Origin: Ornithodoros turicata
Lineage: Eukaryota > Arthropoda > Arachnida > Ixodida > Argasidae
Assembly: GCF_037126465.1 (NCBI RefSeq)
Contig: NW_026999406.1
Location: 558,001 to 622,000 of the forward strand
DNA length: 64,000 nucleotides
Reading direction: 5' to 3'
In this document: in pieces, positions 47,214-57,827 of the stretch
Position numbering within the stretch: position 1 is the stretch's first letter
How the letters are laid out: each line of letters opens with the position of its first letter
Translations under genes and position numbers: made by a program
The notes under the pieces: model-generated
Databases searched by the model: none
Seen by the model: the letters and a program-made list of their open reading frames with translations, nothing else
Told to the model about the DNA's origin: nothing

Positions 47214-49219
47214 TTAGTTGTGTATTATGGGGGTGACAGTGTACCCAGTGCCGTATGGAAGCCTCACACATTTAGAAGGAAAACTCACTTTAGGCCATGT
47301 CTGCAGAGTGTTATCCAACTGTCCAGTTTTGAAAATCTGCAAACGTGAAGATGGCAGTGGATGCAAGTAGAGATCTGACACACCCACTTGCTTGTACCCA
47401 GTGAAGAAGTCTGCATGAACTTCATGCACCGTGACCACACTCCCATCTGTCAGCATGCAACAGGAGTCAGCATCTGAGGTAACCATCAGAGATGCAACAC
47501 CACGTTTGCGTTTTTCATCTGCAGCCTCAGACACAACTGGCTTCATTTCCGAGAGTCTTCTGCTTACTTGCGCCAGTGGCATATTTGGTGTGCGGACCAG
47601 TTTCTCCATTGCACCGAGATAGCTTTCGAACTTGAAAGCAGAGAAAGAATCGAGAGGTCCGTGAAGCCTAGAGTCCGCGGCCAAATGGCACAACCCGTGT
47701 ACATTATACACGAGGTTGCTCTTCCCATATATAGAACCGAAGTTTTGCACAAACAATGCCAGCAAGTTCGACGCGTACTCGTTGAATTCTAGGTAAAGAC
47801 TTGGGGAACAAAGGATAGAAATGGCCACTGATTAAAAAATCAGAGTCAATCAAAAAATGCAGAATCAAAAAATGCAGAATCAAAAAATGCAGAATCAAAA
47901 AATGTTCATACATTCGTGTTTGCAAGACACGCTTCAGCACAGTTGGACCAATGTAGAGGATGAATGAACGGAACTCAACTGCCTTCCAATACTCAAGTTC
48001 ATTAGTGGTTCGAGGCTGGCGTTGGAACTCCAGAGGCAATGAGCATTCTTTTAGGTAGTGATTTAGTTGCTGCTTCTGTTGTGCACTAATGCGAAATGGA
48101 AGCTTCCCAGATATCCATATGTGCAACAAGCGCCGCATCACACCTAAGCAGACCAGGTGCATGTAGTCCAATGCAAATGACACCACCATGTCAATCTGTA
48201 AAGTGCAAAACGGAGAAACAGAATGGTGGTGGTTTGCATCCTCCATCGCCCGAAATGACTGATCTGTTCGCAAAATGAAACCTGTGCCTGCAGCGATCGC
48301 AGGAGCTGTACCCAGTGTGCTCCTTGGTGCACTTAACGAATGATCGTGCTGGGACATCGCAGATCACAGCTTTTAACACCACACTGTGCACCTTTCCTTG
48401 TACAGTTATTCCACTTTCTTCTAACTGTTTCATTTCATCAAGAAACTTCTTCAGGTAGCTTTCAAGATCAGGTGGCTTTCCGGGACCATAATATATACTC
48501 ACTGGGAAAGGCCTGCTATTTAAGGTATTGGTCACTGAACAAGTTATTGGCCAAAAGCTATATGGAGAGCTTCTGTAGATAGGGATGCTGTCGATGTTGA
48601 CCTGCAAGAAAACAGTTTCACCTGTCTGGATGCCACTTATGTTCAACACTCTTCCTAGCTCCTTGATTAAACCAAAATGGACAAAATTGTTGGTGACGGA
48701 CGAGGTTCGAGCTGTTCCAAGGATTGTACGTGCATCTTTTGGAATGTCATGGCCAAGATCTCTGAGAAGTATCGCAATATCATTAACTGCAGCATGTGTT
48801 AAGCTGTGACGAAGGGCAAGGCCAGCAACTCGTTCCCTAAGGTCAGCAGAAGGAGTATCATCTGCACGATCTTCAGCCAATGCACCACTTAAATCATCGG
48901 GATCATCACTCGAAGATTCCAACACAGAGCACAACTCATCCTGTTGACTCATAAGATCGTTTGTTCTTGCAAGACCGCCTTGTGTTTGTTCTTGATCCAA
49001 ATCATAGGTGCGATGCTGAAGCTGAATGCATGGTTCATTGTACACAGAGGACGGCTGTACTTCACACGGTTGACAAGATGTGTTTGGCAAATGGTGAGCA
49101 CTATTTGTGGCTGGAGAATCATGAGGTGATGGTACTGCAGTGCTCTCTGCATTATCGATAGCATCCATCAGAGCATCGACTTCTGTGCGCACAGCACGGT
49201 AGTGCGTCCACCGAGACAT
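47214..49219 (-). pseudogene. CACTA/EnSpm-like transposase, two frameshifts
   Basis: From a likely Met at 49219 (MSRWTHYR) an acidic, Ser-rich N-terminus leads into VFLQVNIDSIPIYRSSPYSF, FPVSIYYGPGKPPDLESYL, CDVPARSFVK and HTGYSSCDRC. After a frame change near 48295 it continues RTDQSF, SFALDYMHLVCLGVMRRLLH, RQPRTTNELEYWKAVEFRSF, then YEHFLILH. A 15-bp repeat expansion there (47850-47904) shifts the frame. The rest reads AISILCSPS, NFGSIYGKSNLVYNVHGLCH, LDSFSAFKFESYLG and a C-terminal PSKCVRLPYG. These blocks match the animal proteins with an EnSpm-type transposase domain and the length is near complete. The two frame changes suggest a recent loss of function. The DUF4806 gene lies downstream on the same strand. 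Confidence 0.75.
47850..47904. repeat. 15-bp tandem repeat inside the transposase
   Basis: TCAAAAAATGCAGAA occurs three times and then partly a fourth. In sense it encodes repeated Phe-Leu-Ile-Leu-His, duplicating a conserved pentapeptide of the protein. Confidence 0.85.
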
Positions 49220-49261
49220 TCTAAATCGAACAACGTCCATGTTATAAACACTATTATTGCT

Positions 49262-49377
49262 AAACATGAGAGAACTGATGTTCTGTGGCTGGAACAACAT
49301 AGAAGGGACAATCAGGCCTCAAGCTGCCTAAGAAATTAACGATGAAAGATGAAAGTCACTGAAAAGGTTAGCCAGCT
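49262..49377 (-). mobile_element. SINE tail fragment upstream of the transposase
   Basis: On the minus strand CTACAGCTGGCTAACCTTTT, CAGTGACTTTCATCTTTCAT, TCCCTTCTATGTTGTTCCAG and CAGAACATCAGTTCTCTC follow in the same order as the SINE tails at 40.35-40.47 kb. The tRNA head is missing. The open frame upstream of the transposase passes through this tail. Confidence 0.8.
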
Positions 49378-50482
49378 GTAGGGCTTTCATCTTTAACTAT
49401 TATTGCTCAGCAGGGTTGTCTGCTGGATCATTGACTCCATGCGTGAACAATTGAGGCATTCGGTTGACCATACAGAAACCAAATCGCTGTCCACAATACT
49501 ACATTAATGTGTATTTATAGCGTACCTCCAGGGGATTTTCTTTCCGGTGTCTTCAGTCTCAGTAGATGGCATTGAACACCAGAGCGTGGTACCTAAATCG
49601 AGAAAAAGTGAAATTAGTGTCGTTCGTTTCTTGACATGCCGCTATCTGTGCGCCACGGCAAACATTACAAGACAAGCGCGTTCTCCAGCGTTTGTAACGT
49701 AATAACAGTTACTATTATCTTGTATCTTAACGTAGCGCTTTCACAGACATAGACGACACCATAAAATGCGTGTGGTAGTGAACAATGCGACGTTGCTCAC
49801 GTCGTTGCAGGAATTCCGAAACTATGGGTCAATTCCGAAACTATGTGACACTACACTGGCGATCGTTATAGGCCAACCGTCAATTCTACAGCGGTGTCAT
49901 CACCACATAATGCTACATACGTATGTTTTTAAATGCTCCAAGCACTACTAGGGGCCCCCGAGACCCAAAAAACACTTACGTGTCGTCGGTTTCTCCAGAC
50001 ACACTTTGAAATCTTGCGGGCGAGATTTCCTCCAGTTGCAGACACACTGACTGGGCGACGGGGGCCACTGTCAGTGGAAGTAGGGACGGCAGGGCTGGCA
50101 GGGCCATCGAAACAGAACCGAAACTACCGAAAATTCGTCTTGTTCAAATGCAAAACGAAAGATTCTATTTTGATTGTCGTTACAAAATGTATAGACTTTC
50201 GTCACTTATGCATTATTAAGTGAAGCTTTTCTGAAATATATTATCTTTTTATGTTGAGCTGTCTATAGCGCGGTATGACGCCACCAGAGCTCCGCCGTAA
50301 GGTTCGCCGTCATGGCGCTGATCATTGTGGAATTGTGGAGTGTATCTGATGTGTGTGGCGTTAGTTCATGACTGAGTGAAAATATGCGTATACGGTGTGC
50401 TTCGTAACTTGCACCTGGCGATCACTGTATCCTGGCCAAGCACGAATTATATCAGACATCATGACATTATAACAGACAACTT
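49378..50482. other. No supported gene
   Basis: CAATTCCGAAACTATG is repeated directly at about 49812 and 49829. A GC-rich patch lies at 50030-50110. The region upstream of the transposase probably included its promoter and 5' end, but no CACTA terminus was recognised. Confidence 0.35.
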
Positions 50483-50516
50483 GCAATTGGTGGAAGCATA
50501 TGCTTCCACCAATTGC
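50483..50516. repeat. 34-bp perfect palindrome
   Basis: GCAATTGGTGGAAGCAT followed at once by its exact reverse complement ATGCTTCCACCAATTGC, with no spacer. Confidence 0.9.
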
Positions 50517-51180
50517 TAGTCGACAAATGTGAAGGCTATGTGTTGGTGTGTTTTGGTCTTTATAACCTCGAAATATTGTTTGAGCTCCATTGTCGAGCAT
50601 CGGAACAGCAGCATGAATTCCAGGACGTGAAATCCAACGGAAAATAAAGGGGACACTTATCTGTATTGGAAACAATCGTCACGCAAGCCAACGAGCAAAA
50701 TGCACGTACGGGATCATAGATAAACCCAGAAACTGTGGTACATGGCGTGCGCTTCCGGTTCGTTTGCGAGTGGAAATGGCGCAGGTAACTTGTGCGCAGT
50801 AATTTCCATATCGCAAGCAACCTCTGCGGTGGCTACTTTGGTAAACCACAACCATGCACCCTCAGTGCAGTTTCGTCTTTAACTTCCATTGTGCCCTATG
50901 AAAAACAACGTAGAAAGGAATGTCTAGGTGCGAAGAGGTCTGCTTCATGTTCCGCTTGACATATCAATATGGACCATTGCTATGCTATGAATAGGATGTG
51001 AACATTTTCTGGACTGATTGAAATGAGGAAAAAAGCATCTTGATGCAATTTGGTATTACTGTATATGTGTCTCTGTGTGCCCATCAATGTCCTGTAAACA
51101 TGTGTGTGCATAGCGATGATGTTCTAGTATCAAAACGAAGGGAACACTCTAGCAGAAGCAGCACAAAACACAAACAACTG
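50517..51180. other. No recognisable gene
   Basis: Short ORFs only, between the palindrome and the mariner remnant. Part may be the mariner 5' region, but no TIR was identified. Confidence 0.35.
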
Positions 51181-51806
51181 AATCTCGTTGCAATTGTCGT
51201 GAACATCGCAGGCATCGAGCAAGCCATCCTCAATAACCGGGAAGTAAAACTTTGGGATATCGCAGCACATCATAACATTAATGTCGGCAGTATCGAGATC
51301 ATCACGTGTATTGTGTGGATGCATCATTCAATCATCCAATCCCCCCCGAGACAAAACAAAGCAGCATGTGGTGGCGACATAAGGCTACTCCGCCGTCAAA
51401 GAAAAGCAAGATACGGCCGTCTCCTGGGAAGACCATTGCAACTGTCTTCTGGGACATGCACGGTGTAATCCGTATGGACTTCTTCGAGCATGGTGTCACG
51501 ATTAATGCCCAGTACTACTACATGTTGATAAAGGGTGCCGTGCGAAACATGATTTGCAAGAAACTGGCTTAGGATAATTGCTGGAAGGAGCATTCTTCTT
51601 CATAACAATGTCCGGCCTCGCACGGCAAATTTGACAGTGGCAACCTGGCAGAAATATGCTGGTAGGTTTTACCTCATGCCCCTAACGGCCCAGATTCAGC
51701 CCCAAGCGATTACCATTTGTTTGGGCCCCTTAAAGAGTACATTGCAGGAAAGACGTTCCACACAGATGAAGCCCTCCAGAAAGATGTCCTGCAGTGGTTA
51801 CAATAG
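51181..51806 (+). pseudogene. mariner transposase, inactive
   Basis: A helix-turn-helix-like part reads ILNNREVKLWDIAAHHNINV with a following GSIEIIT. In another frame comes SKIRPSPGKTIATVFWDMHG with the first catalytic Asp, then HGVTINAQYYYMLIKGAVR. A third frame has ILLHNNVRPRTA, where mariner normally has HDN: the second catalytic Asp is Asn. The third Asp lies in SAPSDYHLFGPLKE, followed by FHTDEALQKDVLQWLQ and a stop at 51804-51806. The spacing fits the D34D mariner type. Frameshifts plus the Asp to Asn change make it dead. The N-terminal paired-like region is poorly preserved. Confidence 0.8.
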
Positions 51807-52849
51807 TAGCCTACTTCTCTCTACGCCTCAGGCATCAAAGAGTTGTCACAGTAATGGCAGCGGTGTCTAGATCTGTACAGTAAATACTCTGAAATACTGA
51901 AGTCGTTTGGGGGGGGGGGGTTCTGGAATTTTCCATTTCTATTCAACCAAATAAAAGCTGCAGTCAACCTCAAATAACCCTTGTACTTCAGGAAGTTTTC
52001 CTCAGTAGTACACTTTACTTTTCGGAGTACATTTTGTTGTACTTTTTATTGAAGCACTTGAATTAGCTTTCTCTCAGCTTTTCTATGTAGCTCAGCTTGA
52101 AACACATCACACACTGAAAATCATGGTCTCCGACTTCACACCATGATGTTGCGGTGCTCACAATTCTACTCTCCTGGCTATTTAGCCAACTTAGTCTGAT
52201 CGTAGCAGATATATAAATAATTGTGGTGCAATAAACAACTGTCCTGATTTTCATGTCGTTCTCAAACCGTCAAAGCTATTGCGTGAATGACACTGGGCTG
52301 CAGGCTAGTGGTGCTGCGGTTGCAGCAGATTTGCAAGCTTTCCAAAGTCCCAACCTTGGAATTAAATATTGTTAATTAATATGAGTAATTATTATGCAGA
52401 ATTTATCACTTTTTGCTGCTAACAAGCCATCTATTAAGGCCTCTGAAACTACACAGAACAACAGTACACAACAGACCAGACTGCACCCCTCCCTATGTGC
52501 TACAAATTTCCACAAAGTTGGAAATGTGTTGCCTTCGAGACACTTTATTTAATTGTTGGGTACTTATAGGGCACTAAAAGTATATTTTCCAGTACTTTAT
52601 ACTTTATTTCAAGTGCTTCGTGCCGGCTGGATTTTAAACTGCACTTCAAGTGCAAAACTTTTGATAGTCTACTACTTTACTACGCATACTTTTCCTGGTA
52701 CTTTGCTGAACGGTGACTAAGACAAAGAGTACATATAGCAAAAGCAATAAAGATCGGCATTATGTCATAAACACATCGGGGAAGAATCCTGCTCCGTCAG
52801 TGCCAATTGTCAGATTGCCATTTGTCGACAGGCTATCGGAGCTATGTCG
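51807..52849. repeat. Degenerate AGTACTT-rich repeat region
   Basis: A G-run is at about 51907-51921. From about 51990 on, words such as TAGTACACTTTACTTTTCGG, AGTACTTTATACTTTATTTC and ACTACTTTACTACGC recur, similar in kind to the AAGTATTTAAAATAC repeats at 59612-60200. Probably a MITE family. No ORF. Confidence 0.4.
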
Positions 52850-53150
52850 GGGGGCGATCAGATATTCCCTTCCACTCTGCCTTCTCTTCTCCAGCACGAC
52901 TGGGAAACAGTCGGGTAATATTGGGCGATGGGTAGCCGATCGCCCCGTTGAGTTCCCATACAGTGGCCAACGCATTGTGCTGCCTGGGGGAGGTGGTAAG
53001 ACTTCAGGTCCGAGATGTGAACTGACCCAGTCTCTTCGCCGGTGTCGCAGCGACGAAGCCTGTAAATGAGGCTGGAGCAGCACGCACTTACCTCGAAGGG
53101 GCCATCCCACCTATCTGCAAGTGAATCTGCAAAGCCTCGTGACGCATCAC

Positions 53151-54296
53151 TTAGCGGGTGAGTCCGTCGAAGGACGAGATCACCAACGCTGTAGGTGAGA
53201 TTCCGTCGTCCTCTGTTGTACTGGCGAGATTCTCCGAAGCCGTCCGGGCTGCAACGTCCAGTCGACTCCGGAGCTCCTCAGCAAACCTTGAATAAGGAGG
53301 CCGGGTAGCACCATCCCGGATGCCCACAGCATTCTCCACTGGAAAGGGCGCCTCTCGTCCCAAGTTCAGGAACGCCGGGGTGAATCCTGTAGATCTGTTG
53401 ACCGTCGTCCATGTAGCGACCGCCAGCTCAGCCACGCGAAGATCCCAATCACAGTGGTGCTGACAAGTGAAAGCAACCAACATCATTTTCAGGTTCCGAT
53501 TAACACGTTCGGTAATATTAGCCTGAGGGTGATACGGGGAAGTATTCTTGTCCTGACTGCCTAAGATAGTGCAAGAATCTGAGAACACCTTACTTGTAAT
53601 GTAGGTTGCGTTGTCAGTGATCAGCTGTGCGGGAAACCCGAACTGGCAAAAGATGTCGAGTAGTTTTTCCCAGACTCCCTGGGAAGTCAGCGTCCTGAGA
53701 GGAAACAGCTCAACCCATTTCGTGAAATGATCAGTAACCACAAACAAATATTGGTTACCTATAGGACTACGGGGAAATGGTCCCATCACATCACAAGCAA
53801 CTATCTGCCAGGGTCTATTTCTCTGAACAGGCTGTAAGCGCCCAGGGGGTAAACCACCACGAGGTTTTGCTCTCTGGCATACGGGACAAGTACGAACATA
53901 CTTTGTTACATCCTGCCTCATTCCTGGCCATGTCGCAACACGACACAACTTTTCATAACTTTTCCTGCCGCTGCTCTGACCTGCCAAGGCCGAGTCATGA
54001 AAGTAACGTATGAAAGACTTACGCAACTGCCGTGGCACCACGGCTCTGAACGGGGATGAGCCGTCGTCCTCATCCGCCTCGCGTATGTATCTGAACAGGA
54101 TGCCGTCCTCACCCAGCAGATAGGAGTCGTGCCGTTCGTCAGTCGTTCCGGTGTCCGCCGAGTCTTGCTCAGCTATCCACTGCGACATCCGCTGACAAAG
54201 CCCGTCCGCTCTCGGAACGTCTGGGCGCTGTTCTCTGCTCACGACCGTGAGCCCAAGAGGAAGATACGTCTCGTGCCACCTGTGCTGCTGCCACAA
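53151..54296 (-). CDS. gypsy-2 integrase (C-terminal pol), open frame
   Basis: An uninterrupted 381-codon frame. It has the zinc-binding part ([20 protein letters not shown], then a CPVCQRAK motif) and the catalytic core with ACDVMGPFP (first D), LITDNATYI (second D) and [11 protein letters not shown] (E), i.e. D,D35E. It follows RNase H on the same strand. After its stop another frame goes on with a [11 protein letters not shown] block, which is the usual post-core part, so the end is frameshifted. Integrase inserts the DNA copy into the host genome. The Met shown is only the first in frame, since in life it would be cut from a polyprotein. Confidence 0.85.
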   Translation of the reverse strand: MWQQHRWHETYLPLGLTVVSREQRPDVPRADGLCQRMSQWIAEQDSADTGTTDERHDSYLLGEDGILFRYIREADEDDGSSPFRAVVPRQLRKSFIRYFHDSALAGQSSGRKSYEKLCRVATWPGMRQDVTKYVRTCPVCQRAKPRGGLPPGRLQPVQRNRPWQIVACDVMGPFPRSPIGNQYLFVVTDHFTKWVELFPLRTLTSQGVWEKLLDIFCQFGFPAQLITDNATYITSKVFSDSCTILGSQDKNTSPYHPQANITERVNRNLKMMLVAFTCQHHCDWDLRVAELAVATWTTVNRSTGFTPAFLNLGREAPFPVENAVGIRDGATRPPYSRFAEELRSRLDVAARTASENLASTTEDDGISPTALVISSFDGLTR

Positions 54297-55591
54297 GTTG
54301 AAAAGGCGCCTCGGTGCCTTCCTCTTCCCCCTCCGCTAGAGGCGCACGGGAAAGCGCGTCTGCTACCACGTTCGTTAAGCCCCGCCTGTACTCCACGTTG
54401 AAGGAGTAGTCTTGTAGCGTCAGGGCCCACCTGGCAAGTCGTCCAGACGGATTATGAAGCCGCAGCAGCCAAGAAAGTGCCTGGTGGTCAGTCTGGACAG
54501 TTTTTTTTAATTCCGTGTGAGCGCCGCGAAGCAACTGTGGCTATGAGCGGACAGACGTGGACAGATGGAGAGAGGACAGCAGGAAGGAGTGAGGACAGAG
54601 GGGTTAGTATGCGTCCTGGGACGACTTCAGGGGGAACTGTGCCGACATCTGTCTGAGGAAAACCTCACCTGAGCGTCTGAGGAAAACCTCAGACAGCACA
54701 GCAGGATTCGAACCGGTGTCACCTCCCAGTTTCGGCGTGGAAAGCGGCCACCCTAACCACTGTGCCACGGGACCTGGTAGTCTGGACAGTGAAGGTACTG
54801 CCGTCCAGGTAGAGGTAGAACTTCCTGAAAGCGAAAATGACCGCCAAGCTCTCCTTTTCCGTCGCGGAGGTGTTCCGTTCTGCCGGATTCAGTGTGCGAC
54901 TTGCAAAAGCCACTGGACAAAGAATAGCGTCATGCTCCTGCAAGAGAACTGCGCCAACACCATAATCCCTTGCATCTGTTTGCACGACAAATGGTTTGTT
55001 AAGGACGGTCAGATAAAGCCTAGCCGTATCAGCGATTGCTTGTGATAGAGCTCGAAATGATCGTTCCTGCTCTTCTCCCAAATTCCAGCATGTGTCCTTG
55101 CGCAACAACTGGTTAAGCGGCTGCGCTGGCTCGGCACAATTAGGAATGAATTGTCTGTAAAAACCAACCATACCTAGGAAGCGCTGCAAGGCTTTGACGT
55201 TACCGGGAGCCGGAAACTCCGTGATCGCCTTTACGTTGTCGTCGTTCGGACGAATGGTCCCTCGGTCCACCACAAAAAAGAGAAGGCTGATCGTACACGA
55301 TGCCAGCTGCAGCTTGCGGGGGTTGATCGGTATGCCCGCTTCGTTCATCCTTGCAAGGACGATTGACAGGTGTTTCAAGTGTTCCTGAAAATTTCTAGAA
55401 AACACTACGGCATCATCCATGTATGCCATTGCGAAATTGCACTTGGCATCTCTTAACACTGTATGCATCAACCGCTGGAAACTAGCGGGTGAATTGGACA
55501 GACCGAAAGGCATTCGTACAAATTCAAATAAACCTCTATGGCAAGTAAAGGCTGTTTTTGGAACATCCTCCGGGGCAGCTTTGATTTGCAA
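54169..55591 (-). pseudogene. gypsy-2 RT C-terminal half and RNase H, split by a SINE
   Basis: From 55591 the frame carries KTAFTCHRGLFEFVRMPFGL, the catalytic MAYMDDAVVF (YMDD) and the connection region, with NVKALQRFLGMVGFYRQFIP. RNase H follows with FVVQTDARDYGVGAVLLQ and FASRTLNP, up to FTVQT. The SINE at 54501-54778 then interrupts, and the frame resumes [14 protein letters not shown] and [10 protein letters not shown] in 54534-54169. The N-terminal RT part lies at 56046-55600 in other frames (RPLNEHKRALLDAALDEML and a degenerate FSTLD block). Confidence 0.85.
54501..54778 (-). mobile_element. tRNA-derived SINE inserted in gypsy-2 RNase H
   Basis: The 11-bp duplication AGTCTGGACAG flanks it (54490-54500 and 54779-54789). 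On the minus strand it begins ACCAGGTCCCG, has an A-box TGGCACAGTGG and a B-box GGTTCGAATCC matching the pol III consensus, a body with TGAGGTTTTCCTCAGAC twice, and ends GGAATT followed by eight A. It differs from the SINE at 40.3 kb. Clear boundaries and intact boxes point to a fairly recent insertion. Confidence 0.9.
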
Positions 55592-56122
55592 AAATCACCT
55601 ACTACAATCAAGCGTTGAAAACACAGCTGCATTGCACAAGGAATAGATGATTGACTGATTAGACGGGAAGGGGAAGAGTCCCTTACAGTAATTACGTTAA
55701 GTCGACGGTAGTCGACGCATAACCTAGCCGTACCATCTCGTTTCGGAGCCAGGAAAAGAGGAAATGCCCAAGGGCTCTAGGACCTTTGAAGTGCACCGGT
55801 TTGGAGCATTTCATCAAGAGCAGCGTCTAACAAAGCACGCTTATGCTCATTCAATGGTCTCGGAATACAACGCCAGGGTCTAGCGTTACCGGTGTCTATG
55901 CTATGCTGTAACACGGATGACTTTTTTTCGTACCGGTTTTTCCGTAAAGATCCCGTCAAACTGCCGCAGTACTTGTTCAAGCTGACGGCGTTGCTCCTCG
56001 GGAACATGGAATGACCCCAAGACAGTCGGCAGCCCAGCCGTTTCAACGGACGCTGCCACAGCTTGCTGTGCTGTGCAGTGTTCCCGTGCTACGGCGACGC
56101 GGACAATTCCCGACAAGCCGTG
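55592..56122 (-). pseudogene. gypsy-2 RT N-terminal part
   Basis: Frames at 56116-55777 contain FHVPEEQRRQLEQVLRQFDG (the linker before RT) and ALLDAALDEMLQTGALQRS, the usual RT entry. Further down RLCVDYRRLN-type and FSTLD-type blocks can be followed through frame changes near 55780 and 55610. It begins directly after the palindromic insertion. Confidence 0.7.
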
Positions 56123-57825
56123 GTACAGCTCCCCGCAACCTTAACTTGAGCGCCGCTTCGCGTGGCGGAGGAGGAGGAAAGAAACCCTAGTGGGAGTCAG
56201 CTGAACTATTGGGAGAGCGGGTTTCGGTCTGTTCCACTCGCGTGTAGGGTTGTTTGGTCGTTGCTCAAACGCCTCGAAGGAAGGCGGCCATTGCTTTCCG
56301 AAGGCGGTGTTATCGGGGTTGCGATTGTGTGTGTTGTATGCTGGATGACATCCGTAATATCGACAATACTCCAGGCATGGCCGCGTTGACAGATAAGAAT
56401 GATTGTGCGTACCCGCATGGATCAGCAATGATGCTGTACCAACTCGAGACAAAATAAACGCGGGTGAAGCAACTTTATTATGTGATTGTGAAGTTTCATC
56501 TGCTTGTCTGGCGATGTTCTACACTATTTCTGATGATAACAAGGTGAAGCCAGGATAGAAGTGGATCACACATTTATGCCCTAGCCACACGGCAAACCTA
56601 ATGAATTAAACGGCATGGCATTTACTTCACCTCCTAACCAACCATCATCTCAAATGATATCATTCTCTCCCCTGATTTCTTGAAAACAGGAGGCGTGCTG
56701 TTGCTAGGCGGGCTGTTGCAATTATGTCCTGCATATTTGTCACAAAGAAGGTATACACCTCCAGTTTTCAACAAAACAGGGGAGAGAATGATGTCATTCG
56801 AGGTGATGATTGGTTAGGAGGTGAAGTAAATGCCATTTCGTTTAATGCATTAAGTTTGCCGTGTGGCTAGGGTATTATTTGACTCAGAAAAGAATGAAAT
56901 TAAGTCAGCCGTAGTAGGCGGCAATTGAAACAGGACAATCTGTGCATTTCCTTTTCATGTCGCTACATTTGGAAGTGTTCTTGATGGTCAATACATCCTT
57001 GCACATATTCGGACTGTCCCGGGACTAGCCCATGCCTTGAGGTGCTGCCGAGCAGTTTGGGGCGTTCAGCCGTCGCCAGGTGAAGGGCTTCAAGTCCTTT
57101 GCAACTGTATGGGTTGCTTTTCTCTCTGAAGCCTTGTGCTAAACGTTATTGCAGTTTATGCAGACTACAGGTTATATCTATGCGGATATTTACGCAAGGA
57201 TGTTTTGACTATCAAGAACACTCGCATGTGTAGCCACATGAGAGTGCACAAGTTGTCCTGTTTCAATTGCCGTTTCGGTGCCCCAAGTCATAATGCGGAG
57301 ATCACTGCTCGCACGTACTATGGCTGGTTTAATTTCATTATTTCCTTAGTCAAATAAATGCATGATGCACTTCTATCCCTATTTCACCATGTTACCATCA
57401 AGCAATGCTGTAGAGCATCGCCACACAAGGAGATGAAACTTTCCAATCACAATCACGAAATGAAGTTGTTTTATCCTCGTTTATTTCGTCTCGAGTTGAT
57501 ACAGCATCATTGCTAAACCATTCGGGTGCACATAATCACTCTTAGCTATCAACGCGGCCATGCCTCGAATATCGCCGATGTTACCGATATCATCCAGCGT
57601 ACATCTCACATAAGCAACACAAACAATCGCCATCCCGATAAGAGCATCTTGAGAAAGCGACGGCCGCCTGCCTTAGAGGCGTTTGAGCAACAACCAAACA
57701 CCCCTACACGCTTGTGGAACAGGCCGAAACGCGCTCTCCCAGTAGTTCGGCTGAGTCCCACTAGGGTGTCTCTCGTTCTCCGCCACGCGAAACGGCGTTC
57801 AAGTTAAGGTTGCGGGGAGCTGTAC
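56123..57825. mobile_element. 1.7-kb giant palindrome (foldback element) inside gypsy-2
   Basis: The ends are GTACAGCTCCCCGCAACCTT and its complement. The arms are long (about 56123-57015 and 57185-57825; about 600 bp each after removing the nested MITE) with a 170-bp spacer. Both arms hold a related ORF reading outward: 56452-56141 on minus and 57526-57807 on plus. The shared endings are TRVSFLLLRHAKRRSS and TRVSLVLRHAKRRSS, and the indel between them keeps the frame. I do not recognise the protein. No target duplication was found in the flanks (CCGTG, AATTA). Confidence 0.8.
56578..56874. repeat. MITE nested in the left palindrome arm
   Basis: Ends CCCTAGCCACACGGCAAAC in inverted pair with arms of about 100 bp. 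It is flanked by TTAT on both sides. The right palindrome arm keeps the empty site (GTCAAATAAATG, 57349-57360), which confirms the insertion and its short target duplication. Confidence 0.85.
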
Positions 57826-57827
57826 AA

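Noticed and set aside
49220..49300. Transposase start at 49300
   Set aside because: The first 20 or so codons come from a SINE tail. The Met at 49219 fits the family better.
47214..49300. Transposase as an intact spliced gene
   Set aside because: The frame changes lie inside conserved blocks, without donor or acceptor sites that would restore them.
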